This document shows, one piece after another, positions 27,529 through 36,717 of a stretch of DNA of 64,000 bases. The notes below the pieces were generated by a model that was not told the DNA's origin, did not search any database, and saw only the letters and a program-made list of their open reading frames with translations. The stretch covers positions 397,001-461,000 of the forward strand of contig NC_009515.1 in NCBI RefSeq assembly GCF_000016525.1, given 5' to 3'. Numbering within the stretch: the first letter of the stretch is position 1; the number at the start of each line of letters is the position of its first letter. Source of the stretch: Methanobrevibacter smithii ATCC 35061. GTDB taxonomy: Archaea; Methanobacteriota; Methanobacteria; Methanobacteriales; Methanobacteriaceae. A program made the translations under genes and the position numbers.

Positions 27529-28335
27529 CTACCTTCCAGGACCGTCATAAACAATGTCGTCAATGTCACAAAAACGTCTAAATTCATCTTCATCAATAGT
27601 TTCTTCATGAATATGAGCAATAATGCCCGGAACACGGCCAATAATAAATACCCCCAATCCTAATTTTGGGTCAAAACCTAAATCAGACAAAATTGCTGCA
27701 TTTGCCCCGTCAACATTTAAACGAATGTTTTTCTTTTGATAAAGCAAATCTTCAATGGCCAATGCCAATTTAGTATGGGGGCCAACACATCCTTCTTTTA
27801 TAACAAGTTCCATTAATTTATCTGCTCTTGGATCAGCATTATGATATCTGTGTCCAAAACCAGGAATTTTAGTATTTTTAGAGACAATATATTCATTGTA
27901 TAAATCAATAGCCAAACTAGCTATCTGTTTATTGTCAATATCTGCATCTCCGGTTAACATTAAAGAGTCAATCTTGGACTGGTATAATTCCATGGTTTTT
28001 TCAATAGCTCCTGCATGTTTATGTCCAAATGACAATAGCGCACCAGCTACAGCAGCATTTAACGGAGAACCTGAAGAGGCAACAAGTCTTGCTGTTTGTG
28101 TACTTGGAGGAGTGGCTCCGTGATCACAAAAAGAAACTAAAACATGATTAAATAATTTTCCCTCTTTTATTGAAGGCAATCTCCCTTTCAGAAGAAGAAA
28201 AACCATATCACTATATCTAATTTTTTCAATTAAATCTCTTTGATTGTATCCCCTAGTAACAATTTTATCAGGTTCCACTTTAGAAATAGCTGTTCTTAGT
28301 GAATGCTCGTTAATTTTAAAATTATTTTCCGACAT
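27529..28335 (-). CDS. Citrate-synthase-fold enzyme, citryl-CoA-lyase-like
   Basis: 268 residues, far shorter than citrate synthase (about 370-430) and close to the short citryl-CoA lyase type. Conserved features are SSGSPLNAAVAGALLSFG with the following HKHAG (active-site His), PGFGHRYHNADPRADKL (second His), and the late FIIGRVPGIIAHIHEE with the substrate-binding Arg. It could cleave citryl-CoA or a methylcitryl-like thioester to an oxo acid and an acyl-CoA, or run in reverse. Next to hydratase and PrpD-like genes, a cleavage role in an organic-acid pathway is plausible. Confidence 0.75.
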   Translation of the reverse strand: MSENNFKINEHSLRTAISKVEPDKIVTRGYNQRDLIEKIRYSDMVFLLLKGRLPSIKEGKLFNHVLVSFCDHGATPPSTQTARLVASSGSPLNAAVAGALLSFGHKHAGAIEKTMELYQSKIDSLMLTGDADIDNKQIASLAIDLYNEYIVSKNTKIPGFGHRYHNADPRADKLMELVIKEGCVGPHTKLALAIEDLLYQKKNIRLNVDGANAAILSDLGFDPKLGLGVFIIGRVPGIIAHIHEETIDEDEFRRFCDIDDIVYDGPGR

Positions 28336-28381
28336 TGTTTTAATTTCCTCAATTTAATAATTAAAATATAATTATAATCCA

Positions 28382-29254
28382 TTATAAATGTAATGTTGCA
28401 ACTCTCGGTTCTACAAAACAGGAAGGTCTGACTGAAACAATTCTAACACCGCTTGCCCTTTGATTACCTACATTAACAAATGAACCTAAAACTGTGGTTT
28501 TTCCACCAAAACCCAATGGTCCGATATTTGTTTCGTTTAATTTCTGAGTTACATAATTTTCCAAATCGCTTTGGGAATCTAAATTTCCATAAACAATTGA
28601 TTTTAACAGTAATGATGATGCCTCATAATGTGTACGGCCAATACCAACAGCAGGAACAGAAGGAGTGCATCCCAACATTTTAAGTGATTCGCTTAACCAG
28701 CCGATAGCTGTACCAATTACATTTTCAATTGATCTTTTATGATATACCCTATATGTCTTTGCCCTTATTTCAGGACCTCCTCCTTCCAGTATAAAATGGA
28801 TGTTTAAAGTGTCCGGAGAAATATTTCTTTTATATGTTGAATCCTCACTGAAAGAATCTATTAAAAAGGATGCTGCTTTCATCTGCCCAGGACGGTTATA
28901 CAATCCTTTTGATTGTTCAATTCGCTCAACATCATTACCTTTAACAGCCATAGGGCGGGCAGGCAAATTATTTAATCCTCTTTCAATTCCCTCATTAATC
29001 TGAGCTATTAACTCCCCTGTGATTTCTCTTTTTTCACCTATTTCAATGATTACATGAGGAATTCCTGTATCATCACATAAAGGGAATTTGGTCTTACTGG
29101 CTACTTTATAATTTTCTAAAATTTGATTTAAAGCCCACAAAGCATTTTCATTATCTTCAACAGAAATGGCTTTTTTTAATGCATTGAATTTATCTTCAGA
29201 GAGATTTGTACTGGCTTTAATTATTGCATTTGAAACATCTTCTATGATATCCAT
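28382..29254 (-). CDS. Class I fumarase/tartrate-dehydratase alpha-type subunit
   Basis: 290 residues. The frame is open to 29326, but the ATG at 29254 follows GAGTGATTAT and lies four bases after the preceding stop, so that start is preferred. Conserved pieces of the iron-sulfur hydro-lyase alpha domain are FPLCDDTGIPHVIIEIG (cluster Cys), GGGPEIRAKTYRV, LGCTPSVPAVGIGRTHYEA (second Cys) and GPLGFGGKTTVLG. The enzyme adds or removes water from a hydroxy acid. No beta-subunit gene occurs in this window, so it must pair with one elsewhere. Confidence 0.8.
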   Translation of the reverse strand: MDIIEDVSNAIIKASTNLSEDKFNALKKAISVEDNENALWALNQILENYKVASKTKFPLCDDTGIPHVIIEIGEKREITGELIAQINEGIERGLNNLPARPMAVKGNDVERIEQSKGLYNRPGQMKAASFLIDSFSEDSTYKRNISPDTLNIHFILEGGGPEIRAKTYRVYHKRSIENVIGTAIGWLSESLKMLGCTPSVPAVGIGRTHYEASSLLLKSIVYGNLDSQSDLENYVTQKLNETNIGPLGFGGKTTVLGSFVNVGNQRASGVRIVSVRPSCFVEPRVATLHL

Positions 29255-29258
29255 ATAA

Positions 29259-30161
29259 TCACTCAGGAATAGATAAATCATTAGATCCTTTAGGAGAAGA
29301 TATTGCATCACTATAATATTGGTCAATCATTCTTTTGACCAGTTTAACCTGTTTAATACGAGCAATAGCTTCTTTTTCAGAAGTATCCCAATTATGAGAC
29401 TGTGCTACTGAACCTCCTGTTTTTAAATATACTGGAGAAGCTACTTTAATAATCTTCGGAACTTCATAATGTCTGATAAATCCGCCAGTTGATTTCGGAT
29501 TTTCAGTATGCAAATCTAAAGGCATATACACTGCTTTACGAATAGCTGCAATCATAGGAATTTGCAAATCTCTAACTGGATTGAAAGAATTAAGACCGTT
29601 TTCTTCAAGTAATTTTGCAGATGCTGGATTTCCATGTCCAGTATGTGCAGACATTTTGAAATGAAGTGATTTCGGAAGTTCACCTGCTTTTCTCATCTGG
29701 TTTAAAGTCCAAAGTAAACCCTCATCATATAATAATATTCCACGAACTCCCAAATCGGCAGCTCTTTTAACGTCTTCAATTGCATAAACTAAATTGTCAT
29801 ATCCTCTTAAGCGATATCCTATCCTGCTTCCTTCCTTAGTATGGACAGTTGCACTGGTATCATAGGTAGCTCTTGGACCTACAGATAAAAAAAGTTCACA
29901 TTCATATTTTTTAGCCAGGTCAACCATTTCTGTAATTTCTTCATCAGTAAGCAGCATTATTCCTTTGGTTTGAGTAATACGATGAATAGTTATTTCATTT
30001 TTAGAAGCTTCCTTAAGTAAGGTATCCATTATTTTTGGAGATTGTATTCCTGGAACCTCAAAACGATACTGTCCTCCATCATTAAAACGTTTAAATGATT
30101 CAAAATCGCCATAAGCTCTTTTAATTCCAAGCTGTTCCAAGAATTCTTCAGTTTTTTTCAT
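29259..30161 (-). CDS. TIM-barrel protein resembling U32 peptidases
   Basis: 300 residues with alternating strand and helix pattern of a TIM barrel: ITIHRITQTKGIMLL, ECELFLSVGPRATYDTS, GVRGILLYDEGLLWTL, HFKMSAHTGHGNPAS and NSFNPVRDLQIPMIAAI. It recalls the U32 collagenase-like family, but I do not see the complete U32 signature. Acidic and His residues at strand ends suggest an enzyme. It sits between the PrpD-like and hydratase genes with gaps of four to five bases, so it is probably part of the same pathway. Confidence 0.55.
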   Translation of the reverse strand: MKKTEEFLEQLGIKRAYGDFESFKRFNDGGQYRFEVPGIQSPKIMDTLLKEASKNEITIHRITQTKGIMLLTDEEITEMVDLAKKYECELFLSVGPRATYDTSATVHTKEGSRIGYRLRGYDNLVYAIEDVKRAADLGVRGILLYDEGLLWTLNQMRKAGELPKSLHFKMSAHTGHGNPASAKLLEENGLNSFNPVRDLQIPMIAAIRKAVYMPLDLHTENPKSTGGFIRHYEVPKIIKVASPVYLKTGGSVAQSHNWDTSEKEAIARIKQVKLVKRMIDQYYSDAISSPKGSNDLSIPE

Positions 30162-30166
30162 AGTAT

Positions 30167-31564
30167 CTACTCATTTAATGTTTCCATAAGTTGTTTTATA
30201 GAATAATCTTCAATATTATCAACAACAAGCAATTTATTTAAATCAAAATCAGGATTCAAACTTTTGAATTTGTCAATTAAATCTTTTAATTGATATGGAT
30301 TTTCAAAATCACCTTTTGGCAATAATGTAATATTTTGGAAAATTCCCCCTCTGAAAGATTCATCCAACTTAATAATAACATTTGATGGTCTTTTATTTGG
30401 ATATAGCTCATCCAATCCACTATCAGAAACAATGATTATTTTACTGGCCAGATTCTTAATACTGTTAACTTTATCAACTGTTGAATAGCTATCAAGCAGG
30501 CCAAATTCAATTAACTGATTTAAATCATCCAAATCAATTTCACCACAAACAAGCATAATGGCCACTGCATAAGGCAAACTCTGTTTTAATTCTTCGACAT
30601 TTTTCGGATTATAATTATCATGTTTAGCAGCTACATCATATGTTTTGATAATCACATTTCCAATATGCTCATACTCTTCACCTATACTTGCCTTTAGTTT
30701 TAAAACAGTATCTATTGAAGAGTGCAAATGTCTGCAAAACGGATATTTTTTAAAGTAAATGTCCCTGACCCTAACTTTACCCATATTTTTTAGAGCAACA
30801 TCTAAAGAAAAATCACTATCTGACAAAACCATTGTTTTTAAAAAACCTTCATCCCCATCAAAAATTGTTCCGGCACCAGTGAATCCGTTTAAAGCCAAAA
30901 ATGCAGATATTAATCCATTATAAACAGCTTTTCCAACATGAAGAACTTTGCCCATACTCCCATTATGGTCAGACTCTAAAAGACCTGCAGCCTGAGTTCC
31001 ACACAAACCTAAAGCATTTAATGTTTGGTTTTCATCAAGATTAAGCAATTTAGAAGCAACAGCACCTGCAACAAATGTTCCGACAGTTCCTGTTGTATGA
31101 AATCCATTGTTTCTATGTTGAGGATTGACAATTTGGCCCAGCATTATTCCGACTTCATAACCTGCAATAACCGCTTCTAAAAAAGATTTGCCGTCCAAAT
31201 CATAAGCTTCACTAATAGCCAAGGCAGTTGGGAAAATAACTGCACCCAAATGAATTTGTGCGCCTCTATGACCATCATCCAATTCCAAAACATGAGCTGA
31301 AATACCATTTAAAAAACCTGCATTCAGCAGATTTGTTTTAAAATTGGGCATACCAATAACAGAAGATTCCAGCTCAAACTCCATATTTCCAAAAAATAGT
31401 TCACTAATCGTATTGAAAGCTATTCTAGAAGATTCTTCATTTACTCCCCTATATGTGACTCCAAAAAAATCAATAAATGCTGCTTTTACCACATTAAGGG
31501 TTTCTTTTGATGCCTGTTCATAACGATAGTTTGAAATAAATTTGGAAATATTTTGTAAAAACAT
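30167..31564 (-). CDS. MmgE/PrpD-family protein (2-methylcitrate-dehydratase-like)
   Basis: 465 residues, the usual MmgE/PrpD length. The helical first domain includes AHVLELDDGHRGAQIHLGAV and AVIAGYEVGIMLGQIVNPQ, and the later RVRDIYFKKYPFCRHLHSSID matches the conserved active-site region. Known relatives dehydrate 2-methylcitrate, isomerise cis-aconitate to itaconate, or act on tartrate-like acids. With a citryl-CoA-lyase-type enzyme and a hydratase beside it, the substrate may be a branched or hydroxylated tricarboxylate. Confidence 0.82.
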   Translation of the reverse strand: MFLQNISKFISNYRYEQASKETLNVVKAAFIDFFGVTYRGVNEESSRIAFNTISELFFGNMEFELESSVIGMPNFKTNLLNAGFLNGISAHVLELDDGHRGAQIHLGAVIFPTALAISEAYDLDGKSFLEAVIAGYEVGIMLGQIVNPQHRNNGFHTTGTVGTFVAGAVASKLLNLDENQTLNALGLCGTQAAGLLESDHNGSMGKVLHVGKAVYNGLISAFLALNGFTGAGTIFDGDEGFLKTMVLSDSDFSLDVALKNMGKVRVRDIYFKKYPFCRHLHSSIDTVLKLKASIGEEYEHIGNVIIKTYDVAAKHDNYNPKNVEELKQSLPYAVAIMLVCGEIDLDDLNQLIEFGLLDSYSTVDKVNSIKNLASKIIIVSDSGLDELYPNKRPSNVIIKLDESFRGGIFQNITLLPKGDFENPYQLKDLIDKFKSLNPDFDLNKLLVVDNIEDYSIKQLMETLNE

Positions 31565-31628
31565 AAAACACCTTAATAATTAAATTGTAAAAATAGTCTT
31601 AAATAGTTAACTTAAATGGTGTTAAAAA

Positions 31629-32120
31629 TTAACACCAAGGTGTACCGCTTAGAACTAAAACTATGTGTGCAATTAATGCAGATCCAAGGTAAGTTCCAGT
31701 AATGATACAAATAGTTACTATCATACCTCTCCAACCCATAGCCTTGAACTGATCCCAGTTTTTACCAATACCAATACCAACATATGCCAAAAACACGGTT
31801 ACAATAGACAATAACTCTACTTGTCCCACATATTTAACTACAAATGGAGAAGTCGGTACCATAGGTATGGAAACTGCAATACCAATAAGACTTATGTAAA
31901 TAATTGAAGAGACATTAAATGGCAAATATCTCTCAAGCAATAAACCGGCCAAAGTTATAATAGATAAAATCAACATTCCAATAAGGGAATCAGATATCGG
32001 ATGTTTATAACCTATCCAATTTCCGACAACTGTGATAACTGAAAATATAACCAATAATAAAATCCAATTAATTATACCATGTGTTGAAACTGTTTCTGAA
32101 CCGTCAATTACATCAACCAT
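31629..32120 (-). CDS. Small polytopic membrane protein, partner of the upstream permease-like gene
   Basis: 163 residues with about five membrane helices (near 18-34, 45-62, 72-95, 100-118 and 133-158). I do not recognise a family. Its start overlaps the stop of the preceding DUF3100-like gene by one base, so they should be made in fixed ratio and may form a two-part transporter. The following PrpD-like gene starts 64 bases later. Transport of the pathway substrate is inferred from context. Confidence 0.6.
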   Translation of the reverse strand: MVDVIDGSETVSTHGIINWILLLVIFSVITVVGNWIGYKHPISDSLIGMLILSIITLAGLLLERYLPFNVSSIIYISLIGIAVSIPMVPTSPFVVKYVGQVELLSIVTVFLAYVGIGIGKNWDQFKAMGWRGMIVTICIITGTYLGSALIAHIVLVLSGTPWC

Positions 32121-33031
32121 TATTTTTCCTCCTCTAAATGAGAAACAGAAGTTTCTCTTCCAATTTTAGGTTCAAGCCAAGCATATAATTTTTGAGCTAA
32201 TGGAATAGCTAAAAATATACAGAAATAAATTCCAACACAGAAGGAAATTAAATTACTGAATCCTGCAAATGCCTGAATATTTGTACTCATACTTGCCGGG
32301 AAAGCATTTAACAATGGAGCTAATGCGGCTGCATTCATACTTGCACTGCCTACCCCTGTTGCCATTGCAAATGCATATGGATGAAGTGGTAAAACTGATA
32401 CACATAAACATGACAGAAAACTGATGTATAACGTTCCAATAACAGTTCCAATAATAAATACTGTTAAAACTCCCCTAGTTTCTGCAGAATCAAATCCAAA
32501 TTTATCAATAACAACTGCCACATTGGTTTCACGACCAATAGAATTAGTCATACCAATAGTTTCTTTTTTAAATCCTAAAAGCAATGCCACAGGAAGTGCT
32601 AAAAATACAGTTCCCAAATTACCAAACTCCTGTAAAACTAAAGCAGGACCAACATCAAGTAAAATATGGAATGACTGACCACTAGCTACTGCTAATTTTG
32701 CAAGCAACGGTCCTATAAATAACAGCATTGCACTTTCTGCAATTTTAGATTGTTTTTTAGTAATCCATTTAACTGGTTTTAATAAGAACAAAGCCAAACC
32801 AATAACCATTGCATATAACAACGGCATAATTACAACACAAATGTCTTTTGTAAGATTGAATTCAACAGGTCCTATAAATTCGGAAATAATAACCAAAAAA
32901 AGCACAGTAATATGTAATCTATAATCTTTCCATGGTGCTTTCTTTAAAATAGTTTTATCAGTCTTATCACGATATATGTGCTCAGTTCCCTTAACTTTTT
33001 CGTTTTTATCGCTAATCTGTGCCCACCCCAA
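32120..33031 (-). CDS. DUF3100-like polytopic membrane protein
   Basis: About 303 residues with eight or nine hydrophobic segments after a charged N-terminal ~35 residues. Glycine/alanine-rich stretches (AFAMATGVGSASMNAAALAPLL; shown here near residues 218-239) resemble carriers with a re-entrant substrate site. It matches my memory of DUF3100 proteins. The TTG at 33031 is the furthest start, but GGGGTGGG right after it could instead be a ribosome binding site, so the true start is uncertain. First gene of a six- to eight-gene minus-strand run. Confidence 0.6.
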   Translation of the reverse strand: MGWAQISDKNEKVKGTEHIYRDKTDKTILKKAPWKDYRLHITVLFLVIISEFIGPVEFNLTKDICVVIMPLLYAMVIGLALFLLKPVKWITKKQSKIAESAMLLFIGPLLAKLAVASGQSFHILLDVGPALVLQEFGNLGTVFLALPVALLLGFKKETIGMTNSIGRETNVAVVIDKFGFDSAETRGVLTVFIIGTVIGTLYISFLSCLCVSVLPLHPYAFAMATGVGSASMNAAALAPLLNAFPASMSTNIQAFAGFSNLISFCVGIYFCIFLAIPLAQKLYAWLEPKIGRETSVSHLEEEK

Positions 33032-33110
33032 CCTAATTTTATAAATATTATATTAAAATACCTATTACTTAATACATAATTCGACCTATTATATAAATTA
33101 ATACTATTCC
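33032..33110 (-). promoter_or_regulatory. Probable promoter of the organic-acid operon
   Basis: On the minus strand AATTTATATAATAGG lies about 65-75 bases before the proposed start, and TATTTATAAAATT about 20 bases before it. Either could serve as a TATA box. The remaining sequence to 33239 is AT-rich and carries nothing else I recognise. Confidence 0.4.
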
Positions 33111-33239
33111 AAGCTCAAAAATTCCTTTAATAGGAACAAAAACCCTTAAAAATTAAAATAAAATTCACAAAATAAGAACGATTAAATAAAGAATCAGAGC
33201 TGATAAAAATAAAAAATAAAAATATATGGTGGTTAATTT

Positions 33240-34487
33240 CTATAAATCCATCCTACAAATAGGTTTTGACAAATGACGCCTAGCAGAAACTGGTGTTTCA
33301 TAAAACTGACCATTTTTTAATTTTCTGAAAATTTTAATAGGAACTTTTTTATTATCATTAATTTTATTTCCGCATTTTTTACATTTAAATCCCTTATTTT
33401 TTCCAGCAGAAGTCATTCTTTTTCCACATTCACAAATAGGGTTTTTATATTCAACATCATTTAATTTAACAACTTGAAACTTTTCAATATTAAATGTATT
33501 TTGTTCTCCAATTCCCCCGAAGAGTTTAACAATATCCCCCGGTCTTAAATCAGATACAAGTTTTCTAAAATTTTTTGTTGGTTCATATGCTCCGCATTCA
33601 ATCTCACCAGAATCATCAAAAATGTAAAAAAACATATGGCCACCATCAATAATTGTTGGTTTGTTTTTTACAGTTCCCACAACTTCATAGCATCCAAACT
33701 GTTTCATACTAGCTATATCATCCGTTTTTTGAATGTGCATATCAGTGTGTTGATTAGTCTTGAAAATGCAATAATTTTCCACAGGTTCTTCAACCAGAAC
33801 TATTTTTTTAGCTCTCTCAAGAGCCTCAACAGTGTTTGATCTGATACCATACAAAACAGGACATGGAGTTTTAGGTTCTATAGCTATATAATCTTCACTA
33901 TAATCAACATTTTCAAAAGTTTCAGGATAAGTTTCCCTATCCATCAAATAAACGGAATCATAATCAATGTGTCTTTTAGTACCATAATTTTCAGGCACCC
34001 TATACGCCAACAGTTCATAAGTGAAATCCTCCAAAGGCAGCCCAATAGCTGCAATAGATCCAATAATTCCCCTTCCTTTCTTAAACTTATGAAGTTCACA
34101 GCCGATAGAATTTCCAAATTCTTCAGCTTCCTTAATTGTGATAAATGAATAAATAGCCTTAAATGAATATTCAACCATTTCATCAGTTATTTCACCACCA
34201 TAAAATACAACACCAGGATTTGTATTATCACAGTCAAACATAGCTAATTTTTCCACTTCATCCAAAACTATTTTCTTAGCTAAATCAGATTTATCATCAT
34301 TTAATATTTTAAAAGCAACACCGCCGTTTCCCCGTGTTTTGAATCTTGCAAATGGATTTAATCTAATTAAACGAGGACAACCAACAATTTCAATACCTAC
34401 TTCCTTTAATTTATCAATAATATGGCAGGCCAAATAAGTAGTACACATACCGTCTGGAGAGTCAGTATCATCAATCCCAATATGCAA
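33240..34487 (-). CDS. tiaS: tRNA(Ile2) agmatinylcytidine synthetase
   Basis: About 415 residues. It opens with LHIGIDDTDSPDGMCTTYL, the diagnostic ATP-binding start of TiaS, then an OB-fold region around residues 270-350 and a C-terminal zinc ribbon (CECGKRM and CKKCG). TiaS modifies C34 of the AUA-decoding tRNA-Ile with agmatine and is essential for reading AUA in archaea. The frame is open from a GTG at 34505, but that GTG is part of an AGGTGAT site; the TTG at 34487 is the preferred start. Confidence 0.93.
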   Translation of the reverse strand: MHIGIDDTDSPDGMCTTYLACHIIDKLKEVGIEIVGCPRLIRLNPFARFKTRGNGGVAFKILNDDKSDLAKKIVLDEVEKLAMFDCDNTNPGVVFYGGEITDEMVEYSFKAIYSFITIKEAEEFGNSIGCELHKFKKGRGIIGSIAAIGLPLEDFTYELLAYRVPENYGTKRHIDYDSVYLMDRETYPETFENVDYSEDYIAIEPKTPCPVLYGIRSNTVEALERAKKIVLVEEPVENYCIFKTNQHTDMHIQKTDDIASMKQFGCYEVVGTVKNKPTIIDGGHMFFYIFDDSGEIECGAYEPTKNFRKLVSDLRPGDIVKLFGGIGEQNTFNIEKFQVVKLNDVEYKNPICECGKRMTSAGKNKGFKCKKCGNKINDNKKVPIKIFRKLKNGQFYETPVSARRHLSKPICRMDL

Positions 34488-34566
34488 ATATTTAATTAAA
34501 ATCACCTATTATTAATATTATAAAAAACTATAATATAAACATATATTTACATAGAGGGATTAAATT

Positions 34567-35508
34567 ATGTTAAATCGAAGTAAAATGTTACAAGAAATAG
34601 ATAATTTATTAACCTCTGAAGGTTATAAAACATCTAACATTTACGATCAAGGATCATTTGACCTTGTAGCACGTAAAAACTTATTAATTTTACTTTTAAA
34701 AACTTTTTTAAATATAGACAGTATTAATGAAGCCAATGCTCATGAAATGAAACAATTAGCTAATATATTCCTTGCTTCCCCGATTATAATTGGTGAAAAA
34801 TCAAGAAACGGCATTCTGGAAGAAGGAGTAATCTATGAAAGATATGATATTCCTGCTATAAGTTTTGAAACCTTAAAAAATATGATACTTTACAAGGAAT
34901 ATCCTGAAATCCTTGCAGACAGAGGAGGATACTTTGTTAAAGTTGACGGTAATGTTATAAAGCAATACAGAGAAGAATATTCATTATCATTGAAAGATTT
35001 GGCTGATTTGGCTCATGTATCAAGAGCAACAATGTACAAATATGAAAATGAAATTGTCAGAGCCAATACAGAAACAGCTATGATTCTCGAAGAAATACTA
35101 AATACAAAAGTAACATTGGATATTGATTTATTAAAACCGACCATAAGCGAAGATATTGAATACAGTAATGTTGAAGGAGCAGATGATTTATCCAAACTTG
35201 GTTACGGTATTTTATCTACAAATAAAAGTCCTTTTGATGCTGTAGCAAAAATGAAAAGCTCAAAAGACAAATCATCATTATTAACTAATGTTGAGAAAAA
35301 CAGAAGTGAAAAAACTTTAAAAAGAATGGCTATCCCATTAAAAGATTTGTCAATGATTACATCTTCGGAACCTGTTTTTATAATAAATAATGACAAAATA
35401 AAAGATTCGCTTGGAACCATTCCTGTGATTAAATCCTGGGAATTGAAAGAATTTGAAAATCCTTCTGAATTATTGAAAATTATTAGAGAAAGAAAAGACA
35501 ACATGTGA
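34567..35508 (+). CDS. Archaeal HTH transcriptional regulator
   Basis: 313 residues. The N-terminal 125 residues resemble a nuclease-like fold without an obvious active site. The XRE-type helix-turn-helix lies at about 134-165 (YREEYSLSLKDLADLAHVSR, then TMYKYENE). The C-terminal part (about 200-313) is the effector/dimer domain. This layout matches a conserved family of archaeal putative regulators. It is divergent from tiaS with an AT-rich shared promoter, and the Cys-rich gene follows four bases later. Confidence 0.78.
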   Translation: MLNRSKMLQEIDNLLTSEGYKTSNIYDQGSFDLVARKNLLILLLKTFLNIDSINEANAHEMKQLANIFLASPIIIGEKSRNGILEEGVIYERYDIPAISFETLKNMILYKEYPEILADRGGYFVKVDGNVIKQYREEYSLSLKDLADLAHVSRATMYKYENEIVRANTETAMILEEILNTKVTLDIDLLKPTISEDIEYSNVEGADDLSKLGYGILSTNKSPFDAVAKMKSSKDKSSLLTNVEKNRSEKTLKRMAIPLKDLSMITSSEPVFIINNDKIKDSLGTIPVIKSWELKEFENPSELLKIIRERKDNM

Positions 35509-35512
35509 TAAT

Positions 35513-35911
35513 ATGGTAGAAAACTTAAAAATTGAAGGAATAAAAGATTATCCTATTAAATGGATTTGTAACTTTAGAGGGCAAAAAGCTATTGGAATTT
35601 GCGGATATTCTCAAAAAATAGCTATGTTTGCAGCAGATTCAAGAGTCTCAAAGATTCTTGAAGATATTGTAATCGGAACAAAAGAAGAACTTGAAGGCTA
35701 CGGCTGCGAAGAAAAAGACAGATGCTGCAACTTTGAATGTGAATTTTGTGAAATTAATCCAAGACAATACCTGCAAATTACTGGCAAAAAACCTTCAAAT
35801 AAAAACATTAAAGAATTAGAGCAAGGTTTGGAAAGTTTAAACCTTGAAATCAAACAAAAAAATCTAGTCCCATTTGACAACTATGAAATAGTAGATTTTA
35901 AGGAAGATTAA
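35513..35911 (+). CDS. Cysteine-rich hypothetical protein
   Basis: 132 residues with a GTGAT site before the ATG. A cluster of eight cysteines (GCEEKDRCCNFECEFCEINP region at about 63-82, plus two earlier) suggests a zinc or iron-sulfur site. No family is recognised. It appears cotranscribed with the upstream regulator and converges with the next gene, overlapping it by four bases. Function unknown. Confidence 0.65.
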   Translation: MVENLKIEGIKDYPIKWICNFRGQKAIGICGYSQKIAMFAADSRVSKILEDIVIGTKEELEGYGCEEKDRCCNFECEFCEINPRQYLQITGKKPSNKNIKELEQGLESLNLEIKQKNLVPFDNYEIVDFKED

Positions 35912-36657
35912 ATATTTTTCAATATTGTAACATCTTCCACAACTTCTTTTTTACTAGCTACACCAAAAGTCACCAAATCAACATAATCCAAAGTATTTAA
36001 AAAATCAAATGCTTCAGCAGGCTTTAAAATCCCTGCTGCCAAAATACGAGTCGCTATTATTTTTTTATCCAATTTTTCAATTTTAACTTTGAATTCCTGT
36101 CTTTCTTTTGGTAAAAATGAAGGAATATCCATCATATAAGCCAGTTTATTTATAGGAATCATATAATAATCAAACAAATCCAAAACAGGATTATCCATAA
36201 GCAAATCAGTAGTTTTATTTGGAAAAGCAGTTATTAATCCGGAGGCAGCAGATGTATCATTAATCTGAGACAAAATATTTGAAGTCAGATTCCAGTCATA
36301 ACCGTCAACAATAAACTCGTCAACAAGCATTAAAGGACAATCATAATTATCAAATAATTCAATATCATCTTCCCAATCCACCTCTTTAGCTACATCATAA
36401 TTGGGATTCATATAATCAACATCAGACTTTCCGACAGTAGCTACAACCTTCATGTCACAGCCCTCATCTAAAGCCATATCAAATCCTTTAATTAATGCAT
36501 CATCATTAACTAAGTTAATAGACCTAACTCCATGATTATAAGACTCAATGATAATATCAGCTATTGCATCAGGATTTCTATGCAAATCCAAATCATACAA
36601 TCTAGATCTATGGCCAAAATAAGGTTCAGCTATAAAAGGAGCATTACCTAAAATCAT
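35908..36657 (-). CDS. TIM-barrel-like hypothetical protein
   Basis: 249 residues from the ATG at 36657. Alternating strand and helix pattern (AIADIIIESYNHGVRSINLV, MKVVATVGKSDVDY, ASGLITAFPNKTTDLL, KIIATRILAAGILKPAEAF) suggests an aldo-keto-reductase-like barrel, but I cannot name a family. The frame stays open upstream to a stop at the neighbouring gene, and residues before the ATG read as protein (NKSVPRM). An ATT codon at 36702 sits after GTGAT and could be a rare start. Confidence 0.55.
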   Translation of the reverse strand: MILGNAPFIAEPYFGHRSRLYDLDLHRNPDAIADIIIESYNHGVRSINLVNDDALIKGFDMALDEGCDMKVVATVGKSDVDYMNPNYDVAKEVDWEDDIELFDNYDCPLMLVDEFIVDGYDWNLTSNILSQINDTSAASGLITAFPNKTTDLLMDNPVLDLFDYYMIPINKLAYMMDIPSFLPKERQEFKVKIEKLDKKIIATRILAAGILKPAEAFDFLNTLDYVDLVTFGVASKKEVVEDVTILKNI

Positions 36658-36717
36658 TCTGGGAACTGATTTGTTTTTAAATTCAAAATCATCTTGAAAA
36701 ATGAAATCACAACCAGA

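Noticed and set aside
31629-33031. The two membrane genes as a single frameshifted transporter
   Set aside because: Each has its own proper start and stop with a one-base overlap, and the protein ends look natural.
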